NCBI GenBank assembly: GCA_004431415.1
Contig: QPMI01000122.1
Span: forward strand, 88,491 to 152,490
Reading direction: 5' to 3'
Length of the DNA: 64,000 nt
DNA from: Cyanophora paradoxa
Taxonomy: Eukaryota > Glaucocystophyceae > Cyanophorales > Cyanophoraceae
This document shows, piece after piece, positions 35,231 through 46,800 of the stretch. The stretch's first letter is position 1; each line of letters starts with the position of its first letter. The notes beneath the pieces are model-generated. The model ran no database searches. It worked only from the letters and a program-made list of their open reading frames with translations, and was not told the origin of the DNA. A program made the position numbers and the translations under genes.

Positions 35231-35674
35231 CCGACATGGAGTCAGCCTAGGCCTGCGGTGGGCGCCGGGGGCCCGGGGCGCCGGGGGGCGCGAAAAGGGG
35301 TCAGATCGAAATCGCCGGCGTCTTGAGATCCGAATGAAAGCAAATGGGGGCGCACTCGATCGACGAGCCTCCCGCCCAGACGAGCGCCTGCGCGGGCGCA
35401 CATCATACGTCATACGTCATACATGATCATGATGTACTAGCTATCATGATCGATATTTTAGTGCCCCAGTGCGTTTGAACTTCGGAATCGCATGCGCACA
35501 TGAATCGAAAAAGCTCCGGGGTACTACTTAGACAAGCACGGATTCAAAGTGCTCGCTGGCTGGAGTTTCTAGCGCTGAAAGCGCGCCGTTTGCATGCTAG
35601 AGTGCGTTGTTGAGTACGACTCGGCCGTCGGGCGTCTTGAGTAACTGACTCGAGGCGCGTTCGCCTCCACTCAG

Positions 35675-37143
35675 ATGACGGACCCCGACGCTGCACGGAT
35701 GGAGAGGCTACGAGATCTCACGCAGTTTTTCGACGACGCGTTTTCGCCTGATGAAGACACGCGGCGAACTCTAATAGGCGACGCCCGGCGACAGACGTCG
35801 ACCAACAAGGTGCTTGAAGAGTTCGTCAAGGTAGGAGCCTTGTACAGATGTTATGATAGGATGCCGCACGCCAACGCAAAACGCGCATAGGATTTGAAGA
35901 AGAAGGCTCTGATTAGCGGCGCTGTAACTGGATTAAACCGCGACGGGCTTCTCAAGCAAGTCCGGGAGGTGTTTGCGAAGGAGGCAGGCCCCGGTTACAG
36001 CCATGTTGACAAGCGCTCCAACAATATGGAAGAACTTAGGGCGCGGATCAATGCCCTGGAGGCAACCTGGTCGGGGATGTTCGAGGACGAGGTTGTAAAG
36101 CGGCCAGGTATCACAACGATGAAACGCCCTCAGCTGCTGACGGTGCAGCCAAAGTCTCCTTTATCCTCTCTATTGCATAATCTCCTCTGGCAGCATCTCC
36201 TGGAGCTTGTTCATCAGATGTGCTTCAACAAGGACCTGAGATTGAAGCAGCTGGCTGGCTCTTCCCGCCCGTCGACCGACGATGGACAGATTGGTCAGAA
36301 GAAGAAGGAGAAGAAATCGCTTGGCGGAGACGAGAAGAAGCCGGAGGGAGGCGAACCTGCTTTGTTCCGCCCGTCTGATGAGGGGCCATCCGCCGGTGTA
36401 AGTTGCATTTCTCTGCAGTTGCTCTGCATTCAAATCGCCAAATGCACTGCCTTGCATTCAAATCGCTACTTTTTCTTCAGACGGATGGGCCGCTGATGGT
36501 CCTGGCGGATGGGCGAAACGTTGAGAGTCTCGCCGATTTCTGGATTGCTTTCATTGATGCGGACCAGGGCGATGCTGTCTTCGATATGTGCCGGAAGCGC
36601 GTTCTTAATGCTTCTAGAAAGGACCTCCAAGAACTTGCCAAAGTTCGTACACGAGAGTTCTTCCTCCCTCGAGCTTTCCTGCACAATGTAGGTTGCTTAC
36701 ATGCTCCTTGAACAGCGCCTGAAGATCTCCGACCCAAGGCATGAATTGTACAAGATCTCACCTGTTGATCACAAAGGAATCTGCCTTTCAGAGATCAAAT
36801 CATATTTCGGGCAAGACCACGATAGTGGTGGTGTTGCAAAATTCATGGCGAAAGGTGCTTTCTGCTCGCATCATTGCAGCTCGTTCTTATCTTTTTGTTG
36901 CAGGTATCACGAAGGACAGAATTTCGTTGTATATTCAGAGTGCCGAAGCAATGTTTAAGCAAGAAGCTCTGAAGGGTGTTCCAATGCCCACCCCTAAAGT
37001 TGCAAAGCAACACGAGAAGATCATCCAAGTCCGGGTATGGTCATTCATTCACTATTTAGAACTGTGCATGTTTGTCTAACGAATCCTTTTTGCAGTACTT
37101 GGTGAGTTTGGTGCTGCAAGCCTGCTTTGGACTGGAGACCTGA
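35675..37143 (+). CDS. Unrecognised helical protein
   Basis: The start is MTDPDAARMERLRDLTQFFD at 35675. Introns are short and end in AG. Exons in order give helix-rich TLIGDARRQTSTNKVLEEFV, KKKALISGAVTGLNRDGLLK, a Lys-rich QKKKEKKSLGGDEKKP linker, GPLMVLADGRNVESLADFWI and VFDMCRKRVLNASRKDLQEL, then HELYKISPVDHKGICLSEI and a last helix DRISLYIQSAEAMFKQEAL. The stop could be TGA 37141-37143, provided the last GGTGAGTTTG is exon and not a donor. The acidic start and charged linker suggest a soluble scaffold or nuclear protein. I match it to no family. Confidence 0.55.
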
Positions 37144-37934
37144 GTGACTGCATTTGGACACGTACTTAAAACGCCTCCTCCTCGCCCCGCACCTCCAGCT
37201 GGCCCGCATGCCAGTCATGCATGCAAGAGCTTTAAAGTTAAGAGTTGGCATTAGATCAATTTTTCTCAGAGTTTTGGCAATTACTTGGCGAGCAACTCTC
37301 TATTTCTTTAATTTGAAGTGCACACTTTGATTGAGGCTAGGGCACTCTCTGTACTGCTATCAATGTGCTTCATGATCAATTGCAAATTGTGTACACGTAC
37401 TAAAAACGCAAGTCCGGGCTACAAGTGTGGGATGCATACTATGATATGTACACCGTGGCACTGTGGCTGCCGTATACGTATACGTTGCTGCATGCGCTGC
37501 AGCTGGCCCCTGCATATCGCGCTGGCACTAGCTGGCCAGTCGGGAGAGTAACTTGAAAGTAATGCGCCTTCCTGTGGACACTCTAGCTAGCTCTACTAGG
37601 CTAGGCTAGCTACGTATACGTATACATGCATATGTCTCGTCGCAACGTCTTGCATTGTGGCGCGCGGTGTCTACCGGCCTAGTCTCTGAAAGTTTTTTTT
37701 TGAAAGTACAGTCCTTTTTATTCTCGATTGATATCTACATACGTATGTTTATACGTAACGTACACATACGTATACAATTGCAAATTGCGAGTGCGATTGA
37801 ACTGGTGTTTGAATTGAAGCAAATTGTCATGGTGCTTGAGTTGAAGCGAATTCATGGTGACGCGGATTCATTAGATATCGATTTCGATCTAATAGGCTAC
37901 TAGACTAATCTGTGTATGCTACAAATTTCTGTTA
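37144..37934. other. Intergenic, repeat-rich
   Basis: The gap lies between the unknown gene (+) and the 3' end of the phosphatase gene (-). It holds copy 2 of the dispersed repeat (37385-37690) and TACGTATAC-type palindromic strings (37471-37487, 37610-37625, 37740-37780). No gene is seen. Confidence 0.6.
37385..37690 (+). repeat. Dispersed repeat, copy 2
   Basis: Same orientation as the copy at 34953-35230, sharing CCGGGCTACAAGTGTGGGA and GGACACTCTAGCTAGCT. It is clearly diverged by substitutions and small indels and is AT-richer than copy 1. Confidence 0.7.
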
Positions 37935-40644
37935 CTATTTCCTGAAAGACTCATCAATGTAGTATGGATCCTCCTTCTGTGGCTGCCAGTTTTTGGTGCA
38001 GTCTACCAGCCATCGCCAGTGCACGACATGAATGCCCTCCAGAGAGCTGAGGCCCAGCTGATCTCGGACCTGCAGAAAGATACAGTCTCAGGTGACTGTT
38101 GACGCAATCAAGCTCATTGCTTGCACAAACCTTGGAGTAGGTGGTGCCCCGGCTGACAATAATGTGTGTTAGGCGATCTCCAGGGGGGGCGCTGAAAGGA
38201 TGGCCCTCAGCATCTAGCTCTCGAGGCACGAAAGCTTCAGCGCCGAACTGTACTGCCTTGTTCCACAGATCAGAGCCTTGGAACTCCTCAGGATCGGTCG
38301 TGAAGCCAACAAATGCCAGCCGGACACTGCTGAGCACGCGCTTCATGACCTGCTGGAGGATCTCCCGAACATCAGGGCTGCCCCGAGAGGGACTGCTGGA
38401 TGAAAGCTGCTGGATGTAGCTCCGATGTACCGCCCTCAGAACAGAGAGGACACAGGCCAGATGGTCATCGTCCGCTGCCACCATTGCTTGCCGCTGTGCC
38501 TCCGACACCGGGCCCGTCTCGAGTGCCTCTGGGCTGCTGCTGCTGGCCGGATTCACGCCAGCAGCAGACTCGTTCATGCTCTTGAGCCCCACGAAAAATG
38601 TGAACGGCTCTATTTTGACGAGGTTACCGCAAGCTACACTGCCACGAGACCACACGTCCTCCCGGTCATCAAGCACTAGAACCCGCCTGTCGTCCTGGCT
38701 GTTCGGGAACATGTTTGCCAGGCTCTTAAGCGGTGCCCCACGCTGGGCTTGGCCCTCCTCAATAGTAGCATCATCTCTTGAGATAATCTTGCCATTGAAC
38801 AGCACCCCCTGCAAACGAGATGATCAGTCAACGATGCTCACAACAAGATGCTCTCCATAAGATGAGGGGATTATGCAAAGTACATGGCTTGAAAAAAGAA
38901 AAGAAGACTCTAGATTGCACAGGATTGCGATAGCAGGATGCACGATGCAACCAACAACGTAATCCAACTCTACAGACACTTTCAACCTTCCCACAAACAA
39001 AAAGGCGACTCACAAACCCAACTAGCAGGACCCCACCAGCCCCCTATAGAAGCAGACACAGCGAGTGAGTTGCCAGGCGCAAAGTGTGCACAGAGGCTTT
39101 CACGATGTCCTTCTTCTCAATAGCATGCATGCATGGTGCCACAAACGCATCGTGCATCAAGATAACCCCCACCCCTAGGTGCCAGTCCCAATCCCAAAAT
39201 GAGCACTTCGACGAGGCACACCTCAGGGTCCAGAATCTTCGCGATGCCGTCCGCATACTCCTTGGTGCCCATTGTGTAGATATGCAGATCAAACAAACTG
39301 CGAGCTTGCTGGAGAAAGGCTTGCACGCCAGGGCGCAGCTTCACGTAAACCTGAAATGTGAAAAGTCAAGAGAGAGAAGATCAACCCACTTCGGAACCAC
39401 CGCCGCATTAAGCATCGATCGAGAGAAGAAACGAACAGTGAAAGGGGCCGCCTTCGCTTGCGGCGGAGGCGTGAGCAGGAACTCGTGCATATCCTCGACC
39501 TTCCCCGTGACTAGGTTGCGGGCACGCGGATCGCTCGTGGCGTGGATCAAAGTATTATCCAGATCTAAGACGAGATGCAACCGGCCGTCGTCCGCTGGGG
39601 CAGCTGCAGGCGAAGCACGGGTCGCATCGACACCAGTCCGCCCCGATCCACCGACCCGTGCGCGAGGATCTGCTGCACGACGCAATACTGACGACTGCCC
39701 ATTCAAGAACGGCGTCGGAGAGTTACGCTGGCCGCGAGGATCGGAGGTGTCGGGAATTGGACTGAACAAATCAGGAGGGGGCGGCATGGGCTGGTTGGAG
39801 GCCGAAGGAGGGCGGACGGAGCGAGAGTTTGCATCGTGGAACCCGTCATCGGGCGTGCGTCGCTTCCGGTCATATGCCGGTTCCGAATTCAACTGGGGCG
39901 GAGTGGCAGCAGAGGACCCCGGCAGGGAGTATTGAGACAGGAGATTAAGCAGGTTGGCGGAGTTTGACGGTGCGGGCTGAGGCGCGGGGGCGAACGGGAG
40001 GGGCTGCATGGGTTGCTGCATCATCGGGAACGCGGGCTGCGCCGGGACCTGGCCCACGGATTGCAAAATCGACAAGAGCATGCTCGTGTCGGGCTGCGAG
40101 CGGCCGGGAAAGACCATGTCAGCGCCCATTTGCGAGGAAACGAACGGAAACACCTCACCTGCTGCGGCGGGGGCGGAGGCGCGAAAGACTGTCCAAGAAG
40201 AGCCTGAAGTTGATAAAACGGGTTCATGGGGTTCATCCTGCGCTGCTGCTCCGCCTGCAAGAAAGCCGCCATACGAACGCGCACGTCGTCCCGGTGCGAC
40301 TCCTCCCACTCAGGAAGCACGTAATGTGCGCTCTTGGTCGATTGCTGGCGTTCTGTACGCGGCGGCGGTGCTTGCTGCAAACGAGCTCGGAAGGCAACTT
40401 TAAGACACTGTACCCGGTCTGGGGCTTTCGGGCTATCGGTTGCTGCAACTTGCAGGTTTTTCGGCGCTGCCACGACCCCACGACCTACGTTAACCCATGG
40501 CCATGGCCACTGCCATATGCATGCGCGCATGGCCACGTGCGCATGCATGCGCATGCATGCACGCACTGCGGCACGACCCACGACGTCGACGTCGACTTTA
40601 GAATTCGCTGCCATGGCCACAACTAGTGCTAGTGTTAGTTGCAA
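37935..40644 (-). CDS. FCP1/SCP-type RNA polymerase II CTD phosphatase with BRCT
   Basis: The first recognisable exon, within an open frame from 40644, holds YVLPEWEESHRDDVRVRMAA; the exact start is unclear. After a Pro/Gln-rich region, HLVLDLDNTLIHATSDPRAR (about 39590) gives the DxDx(T/V) catalytic motif of HAD-type CTD phosphatases. KLRPGVQAFLQQARSLFDLH and IYTMGTKEYADGIAKILDP follow, as in FCP1. The next exons give GKIISRDDA and VLVLDDREDVW, the motif III region. A BRCT domain closes the protein: RLAFVGFTTDPEEFQGSDL, RLTHIIVSRGTTYSKV and VHWRWLVDCTKNW. Stop TAG is at 37935-37937. The order phosphatase-BRCT matches FCP1, which removes phosphate from the Pol II C-terminal repeats. Plant CPL3/4-type enzymes have the same layout. 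Confidence 0.85.
40500..40565. repeat. Alternating purine-pyrimidine GCATGC tract
   Basis: CATGGCCATGGCCACTGCCATATG is followed by repeated GCATGCATGCGCATGCATGC in the 5' region of the phosphatase gene. The sequence is self-complementary and alternating, of the kind that can take Z-form or cruciform structure. It lies in the doubtful N-terminal frame, which argues that the coding start is downstream. Confidence 0.5.
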
Positions 40645-40920
40645 TTGATATGCTCATGTACTGTACTGCCCGGGCCGGGGCCTAATCATGATCATGATCA
40701 ATTGCAAAGTCGAAGTCTTGTACTTATACGTATATATACATGTAATTCGGCATATATAGCTAGGTTTGAGGTTTATATACTTATAATTATGTGTGGATTT
40801 AGATTGATCTAAAGCCATATGCACACCCCATCGTGAGGGAGCCTCATGATCAGGGAGATAGTGGGGCGACCACAGATGTAGAAGATATTCTCTGCATGGC
40901 ACGAACTAGCATAAGATCAG

Positions 40921-41909
40921 CTAATGCACTCGTGTGCAGCGATGCGAACAATTCACAGCATGCCTACCTCGTCCTGTCAGAAGAGCCATGGACAGAGAAT
41001 ACAAAGATCCAGTGTACATGTCTATGTGAGATTCACGCCTTTTTGAAGTTGTACTTGCTCTGGAAGCATCCAGTGAGACTAAATCCAAGCTCGAAGGCAA
41101 ACTTGAGAGTGAATAGACCTTTGCAAGTGCTACTATCTCGGCATCGATGGCGTTGATTGCAAAACGGGCGAAATGGCAGATGCCGGCGAAACCAGGCCCA
41201 ATCAACGCAAGGCACCAGATGGCCAGCAAACCTGTTTTGTCCATGGGACTTCGCTACAAGCGTTTTTCGTGAGGAAAGCCAGCTGTGGAGGACAGAGCCC
41301 CGCGACAAACCTGGCGAATAATCTCCACAGACATCAAGACCCAGTACAGCGACGGGATAAGAGATCCAAGAAGGGCGTGAGCCCCTGGCTTCGCGTGAGC
41401 AAGTTCGAGAGGAGAGGATCAAGCCATGCAAGGTGTCAATGCACCGAGAGGAGGAAGCAAGCCATGCAATGGGCGGATGGGCCCAAGGACGGCGGACCTG
41501 TCAAAAATGCTGGGCACGATCTGGGCGATGTATGCGGCGTCCGCGACAAACAGGACGGCCTGAAACAGGAACAAGAAGTTCGTCGCCGCGCCGTTCGCCT
41601 CGAGCTGGGCCTTCGGGAGGAGCCCGAGAAATGAAGGCTGCAGCGTCCCGAAGTAGACGAAGGCGGACGCCAGGCCGAGCGCCATTGAGACGAGCAGAGT
41701 CGCCCACCACGCGTTGGAAAAGTCACTCTCCTTTCGCAGGGCCTCGATGACTTCTTCTTGTTCTGACCGCGCGAACGCTCAGCCAACTCGGCGAGCATGC
41801 GCGCCCGCACACGTACGCGCGACGCACCCGCTTCGTCGAGAGGCTCGACCTCGTCAACGTCGGCCTCGGCGCCGTCCGTGGGCCGAGGCGGCGCGCGCTT
41901 CCGCGGCAT
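40921..41909 (-). CDS. Putative multi-pass membrane protein
   Basis: Likely start ATG 41909 (MPRKRAPPRPTDGAEADVDE), with another ATG six codons upstream. After an intron, EVIEALRKESDFSNAWWATL leads into a first membrane helix, LLVSMALGLASAFVYFGTL, and a second, FLFLFQAVLFVADAAYIAQI. Later exons contain LLAIWCLALIGPGFAGICHF, a third helix. The exon after 41420 cannot be framed with certainty. The basic/acidic N-terminus would be cytosolic. No family is recognised, and the C-terminal exon end at 40921 is only the end of an open frame. Confidence 0.5.
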
Positions 41910-42126
41910 CGGCGACGACAACACCAAATAAAAACGAAGAAGACGTAATTGATGCCTAGGTCTGCCGATAGACGCGCTCGCTCAATACGTTGACTCTCTC
42001 GGTCCTGCGTGCCTCAGTGCGCTTCCGGATCCGGTCCGGCCTTGAGCTCGGGTTGCTCTTTTACTCGATACCCCCTAAGCGGACACTTCAATCGTAGGAG
42101 CGCATCGGAGAGCGCGTATACACGCG

Positions 42127-45100
42127 ATGGAAGACTTCGACGTCTTCAGCGTCTTCCTCAGCAGCAGGAGGAAGCGGGCGCGCGACGAGCCGCCAACACA
42201 GCCCGCTCAAGCGGAGCCACCGCCAGCGGAGCCACCGCCAGCGGAGCCGCCGCCGGCGGCCTCGAGCAACGTCGAGAATGAGCGGCGGCCCGCCGCGAAA
42301 CGCTCTATCGGTGCCTTGCGCGGCGCGCTCAAATCTCAGCTGCAGCAGGGCGGCTCGGGCGCTCCGAGCGCGAGCGCAGGCTCAAGGTGAACCGCAGCAG
42401 CGCGTGCTCCCTTGGGTGCGTTCTATGGAGCTCTGAGCGATCGCGCACAGCGAGGATGCCGCGGTCTGCAAGTGGCGGGCCCCGGCGCTTTCCGGGGCCG
42501 CGGCGGCGTCAGGCGCAGCGCGCCGCTTGCTCGACTCCAATTCGGTGGAATCATCGAGCTCGGGGGCCGAAGCCGCGGCGGCAGCGGCGCATGGAGCCGC
42601 GTCTGCGTCTGGGGCGGCTTCGGCGCGCGGGACCGCGGCCGCGGCCTCAAGGGCGTCGGGCGCACCCGTCGCGGGCGGCTCAAGCCCGAGCCCGGGCCCC
42701 AGCGCCGCTCCGCAGCCGCTGTCCGCGAGCCCCGCGAGCCCCACGGCCGCGGCCGGCTCGCGGCCGGCCCCGAGTGCGCCCAGGCCGGCGGCGGCAAGCT
42801 CGAGGATCCAGCGGGCGCTCGCGTGCCTGCGCGCGGGGTCGGTGCGCCCCGCGGCGAGCGCGGGCGGCGCCGAGCGCGACGCGACTGCCGAGCGGCGCCG
42901 CACGGACGCGCTGCTGCAGGAGGTCCTCGCCCCGCGGGCCCCCGCCCCGCTCCCCCGCCCCTCTTCCCGGCCCCGGCGGCGCCTCGCGTGGCAGGTGGCG
43001 CGCGCCCGGTGCCGCGGGGGACGGCGGCGTACGGAAGCCGGGGGAGCAGAAGGGCGCCGCCGCCGGCGGCGGCGACAGCAGCAGAGCGAAAGGGAAGCCC
43101 GGCGGCGCGCTGGCGGAGTGGCTCGAGCCGCAGGACAATGTAGGCGCCTCCAGCGGCAGCGGCGGCGACGAGGCGGCGGAGGGCAGCGACGAGGCGCGCC
43201 GTGCCCGCCGCCAATTCGGCCCCCCGCCCGCCCCTGGCTGAGCGGGCGCGCCGGCGGCAGGGGGCGGAGCGGGTGCTGGCGGAGATCGACGCGGAGGTGG
43301 CCGCCGCGCGCGGCGGCGCAGGCGGCGCCGGCGGCGGCGGAGCCAGCGACCGATTCGGCTCCTACCCGCGCCTCGGCACCGTCCGCCCGCGCCCCGCCCC
43401 GCCCCCTCCCGTCCCCGCTCGGCCCCTGGTCCCAGCGCTGGGGCGCGGCGCAGGCGCCGGCGGCGGGGGCGCCGCGGGAGCCGCTGGAGCTGGGGCCGGG
43501 CCCGGGGCGGCGCGGCGGCCTCCGTGCCCGCGGCGATGAACGCGCACCTGCGCGAGTACCAGCGCGAGGGCGTCCGCTGGCTGTCCGTCTCCCCCGCCCC
43601 GGCCCTCCCGGGCCCCCGCCCTCAGCCTTTCGTCGGCAGGTACGGGCGCTACGCGGCGGGCCGCGGGGGCATCCTCGCCGACGACATGGGGCGCGCCCCG
43701 CCCCGCCCCGCCCCGCCCCGGCCCCGGCCCGTCTGATTTGATCTGGACCGCAGGCTGGGCAAGACGGTGCAGGTCATCTGCTTCCTCGCCGCCGTACTCC
43801 GCAAGACCGGCACGCCCTCCGACGGTGCCCCGGCCCCCGCCCGCCCGCCCCCGCGCCCCCCGCCCTCCTGACGGCAGCCGGCGGCAGGGGTGCCGGCGGC
43901 GGGGGCGCGGCCCGTGCTGGTGGTCGTGCCGAAGGCGGTGCTGGTGCAGTGGCGGCGCGAGCTCGCCTGCTGGATGCGCGCCGCCGTCGACATCTGCCAC
44001 GGCGCCCGCCAGGAGGGTGCCCCGCCCCCGCCCCGCCCCGACCCGCCCCGCCCCCGGCGCTCTGAGCAGCGCCGGCGGGCCGCGGCAGTGGTTTTACAGG
44101 CGGCCCGCGCGGGGGAGCTCGAGGTGGGTCCCTTGCGCCCGCCCCGCATGCGCCCGCCCGCCCGTCCAGCGCGGCCCTACCGGGTCGGCCACTGAGCGCC
44201 CCGAGGCCAGGTGGTGCTGGCGACGGCCGGCGCCGCCTGCCGCAACGCGCCCTCCGTCGACGCCGTCCCGTGCGCCCCGCCCCGCCCCGCCCGCCCCACC
44301 TCCCCGAGCGGCCTGCTCGGAGTCTTAACGCGTCGCCGGCCTCGGCCCCCGCTCGCAGCTGGGAAGCGATCGTGGTGGACGAGTGCCACTTCCTCAAGAA
44401 CCGCAGCACCGCCGCCTACCAGACCCTCGGGCCCGCCCGCCCCGCCCCCCGCCGCCTGCTTCCAGCTCGCCCGCCGCTGACAGCGCGCGGGGCGGGCGGG
44501 CGGGCCGCAGGGCCCTGCGCTGCGCGCTGCGGTTCGGCCTCACGGGGACCCCCATCCAGGCGAGCCGCGGCCCCGCCCCTCCCCGCCCGCCCCCTAGCCG
44601 ACCCTGCGATCTGCACCCCCTCCTCGCCCGCCCGACCCCCCCGCAGAACAGCGTGAAGGAGCTCTTCGCGCTGGCCTCCTTCTTCGTCCCCAACTTCGCC
44701 GGCATGGGCTACGAGCAGTTCAGGGGCACCTACGAGGCCCGCCCCCGCCCCGCCCCGCCCGCCCCTCCGGCCCTCCGATCCCATCCGTCGTCGGATACAT
44801 CTGCCCTAGCGCCGCCCTTTTCCTCGCTGGACCCGCCTGGCCCCGCCCCGTCGCTCAGGCGGCGCCGCAGGTGCCGATCCTGCTCGGGCAGCGCCACTCC
44901 GCCACCCGTGCGGCCGCCCGCCCCCCGCCGGCCCGTCCACGCCTCCCGACGCCGGCCTCGCCACAGCGGAAGCCATCGCCACCTCGCGCCGCCAGTGCGC
45001 GTGCCGGCCCCCGCCCTTTCTCCGCCGCCGCCCTTAGCCGCCGCCCCTCCCGCGCGCCCGCCGCCTCGCGCGCAGGCTCGAGCGGCTGCAGCGGCTCGTG

Positions 45101-46757
45101 GACGGGTGTCGCCCCCCTCCACGCCCGCCCACCGCCCCCCGCGGCCCCTCCAACACGCTGCTTTCCCGCTCCCCCCCGCGCAGGTTCCAGCTGCGGCGGG
45201 AGAAGGCGCTCATCCGCCACCAGCTGCCCCACCGCGACGAGGCCCGCCCCCCCGCGCCCCTCCCGCCCGCCTTCTCCCGCTCGCCCTGTCCCAACCCATC
45301 CCGCTGCGCAGGTGGTGGTCTTCTGCCGGCTGGCGCTGCTGCAGGCGGACTGCTACGAGCGCCTCCTCGCCTCGGAGGACTATCAGCTTCTCGCCCGCAG
45401 GCGCCCGCCCGCCCCCTCCCGCCCCTGCGCCCCCTTCCCCCTCTTGCCTTCTGAGGCGGCCCGGCTCCGCCCCGCCCCGCCCCGCCCGCGCCGCAGCGGG
45501 GAGCCCTGCGACTGCGCCGCCAACAGCTTCCGCGTCATACCCCTTCTCCGCGGCGCGCCCCCCGCCGCCCCTCTTCCCGGCCCCTCCCCCGCGCGCCCCT
45601 GAGGCCCCCGCAGGGAAGTGCTGCTACACGACCAACGCGCGCGGCGAGAACGTCCGCTCCTTCGTGCGACCCTGTACCCCCCCTCCCCCTCCCCGGCTCC
45701 TCATACCCCCCTCCCCCAGGCGCTCTCGGCGCTGGTGCGGCTGCAGAAGCTCGCAACGCACGCCTCCCTCATCCGGGCGCGTGGCCCCCTCCCGCCCATC
45801 CCCGGCCGCTCCCCGCTCCCCTGAGGGCCCCGGCAGGCGCGCGACGCCGACCGCTGCGGCGACGACGAGGCGCGCCCTCCTTCTCCTCCTCCGGCCCCCG
45901 CCGGACCTCTCCTGACTCCTGCCGGGGCAGGCGCGGCTGCGCTGGGAGCGGGACCGCCGCTTCGAGGAGATCGCATTTGGGGGTACCGCCTCCTCCGACA
46001 CCTTCCTCCGCGACTCCGACGCCTCCGTATCCCCCTGGCCTGGTCCCCCCTCCCCCCGCGGCCCTCTGAGGCCGGGGGGCGCGCAGGTGTGTGGGAAGAT
46101 GCAGAGCCTGCGTACCCTCCTCCAGGTCCGTACCGGTACCCCTGCGGGGGGCGGGACCCGCCCCGCTCCTTGCTCCGGCCGACCGCGCCGCACCGCACCG
46201 GTACCCCCCGCAGCGCTTCCGGGCCAGCGACCCGACGAACAAGGCCCGCCCCGCCCCCGCCCGCCCCGATACCCCGTTCCGACCACCGTACCCCCCCCTC
46301 CCCCTCAGGTCCTGCTCTTCTCCACGAGTACCCGTATGCTCGCCATCCTCGAGAGGCGCGTACCCCCCCCCCAACCTTGCCACCGGCCTCACGCGCCCGC
46401 GCAGCTTCGCCGTGCGGGAGGGGTACACCTTCGTCAAGCTCACGGGCGCCACGTCGCTGGTCCGTGCGGCGCACCCCCCCGCCGCCCCGCCCCGGGCCCC
46501 GGGCCCCGGGCCCTGCCGAGGCGCTCTGGCGCAGGCGGAGCGGGCGCGGGTGGTGGACAGCTTCCAGTCTTCCCCCGCCGGTGCGCCCGCCCCGCCCCGC
46601 CCGCGCCCGCCCGCGCCCCGCACCCCTCCGAAGAGCGCCGCTTGAGTGGGATGTCCCGGGCCCGGTTTCCCCCGCAGTCTTCCTGATGCTGGTCTCGACG
46701 CGGGCGGGGGCACGGGCCTCAACCTCACCGCCGCCAACCGCGTCGTCATCTTCGACG
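42127..46757 (+). pseudogene. ERCC6L2: ERCC6L2-like SNF2 helicase, truncated at poly-C junction
   Basis: The start is MEDFDVFSVFLSSRRKRARD at 42127. After an Ala/Ser-rich N-terminal region the SNF2 motifs run exon by exon: LREYQREGVRWL, GGILADDMG|LGKTVQVICFLAAVL (motif I), VLVVVPKAVLVQWRRELACW (Ia), VVDECHFLKN (II), FGLTGTPIQ (III), NSVKELFALASFFVPN, and the C-lobe VLLFSTSTRMLAILER and LVSTRAGGTGLNLTAANRVV (V). GEPCDCAANS and CCYTTNARGENVRSF match the Cys-rich insert typical of ERCC6L2 (Rad26L), which separates this family from other SNF2 proteins. ERCC6L2 is a DNA-repair translocase. The last exon ends VVIFD at a GTAGCC donor. A run of 28 C follows, then viral DNA, so motif VI (the QxxxRxxRxGQ helix) is absent. 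The break could be a real insertion or a mis-join. Confidence 0.85.
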
Positions 46758-46770
46758 GTAGCCCCCTGGA

Positions 46771-46798
46771 CCCCCCCCCCCCCCCCCCCCCCCCCCCC
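46771..46798 (+). repeat. Poly-C run of 28 at host/virus junction
   Basis: CCCCCTGGA is followed by 28 C, then TGGTTGCACCC. Base composition changes abruptly here, from extreme GC to AT-rich, and host introns elsewhere show only shorter C runs (about 15 at 21208). Such runs are common breakpoints of assembly and of sequencing. Confidence 0.9.
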
Positions 46799-46800
46799 TG

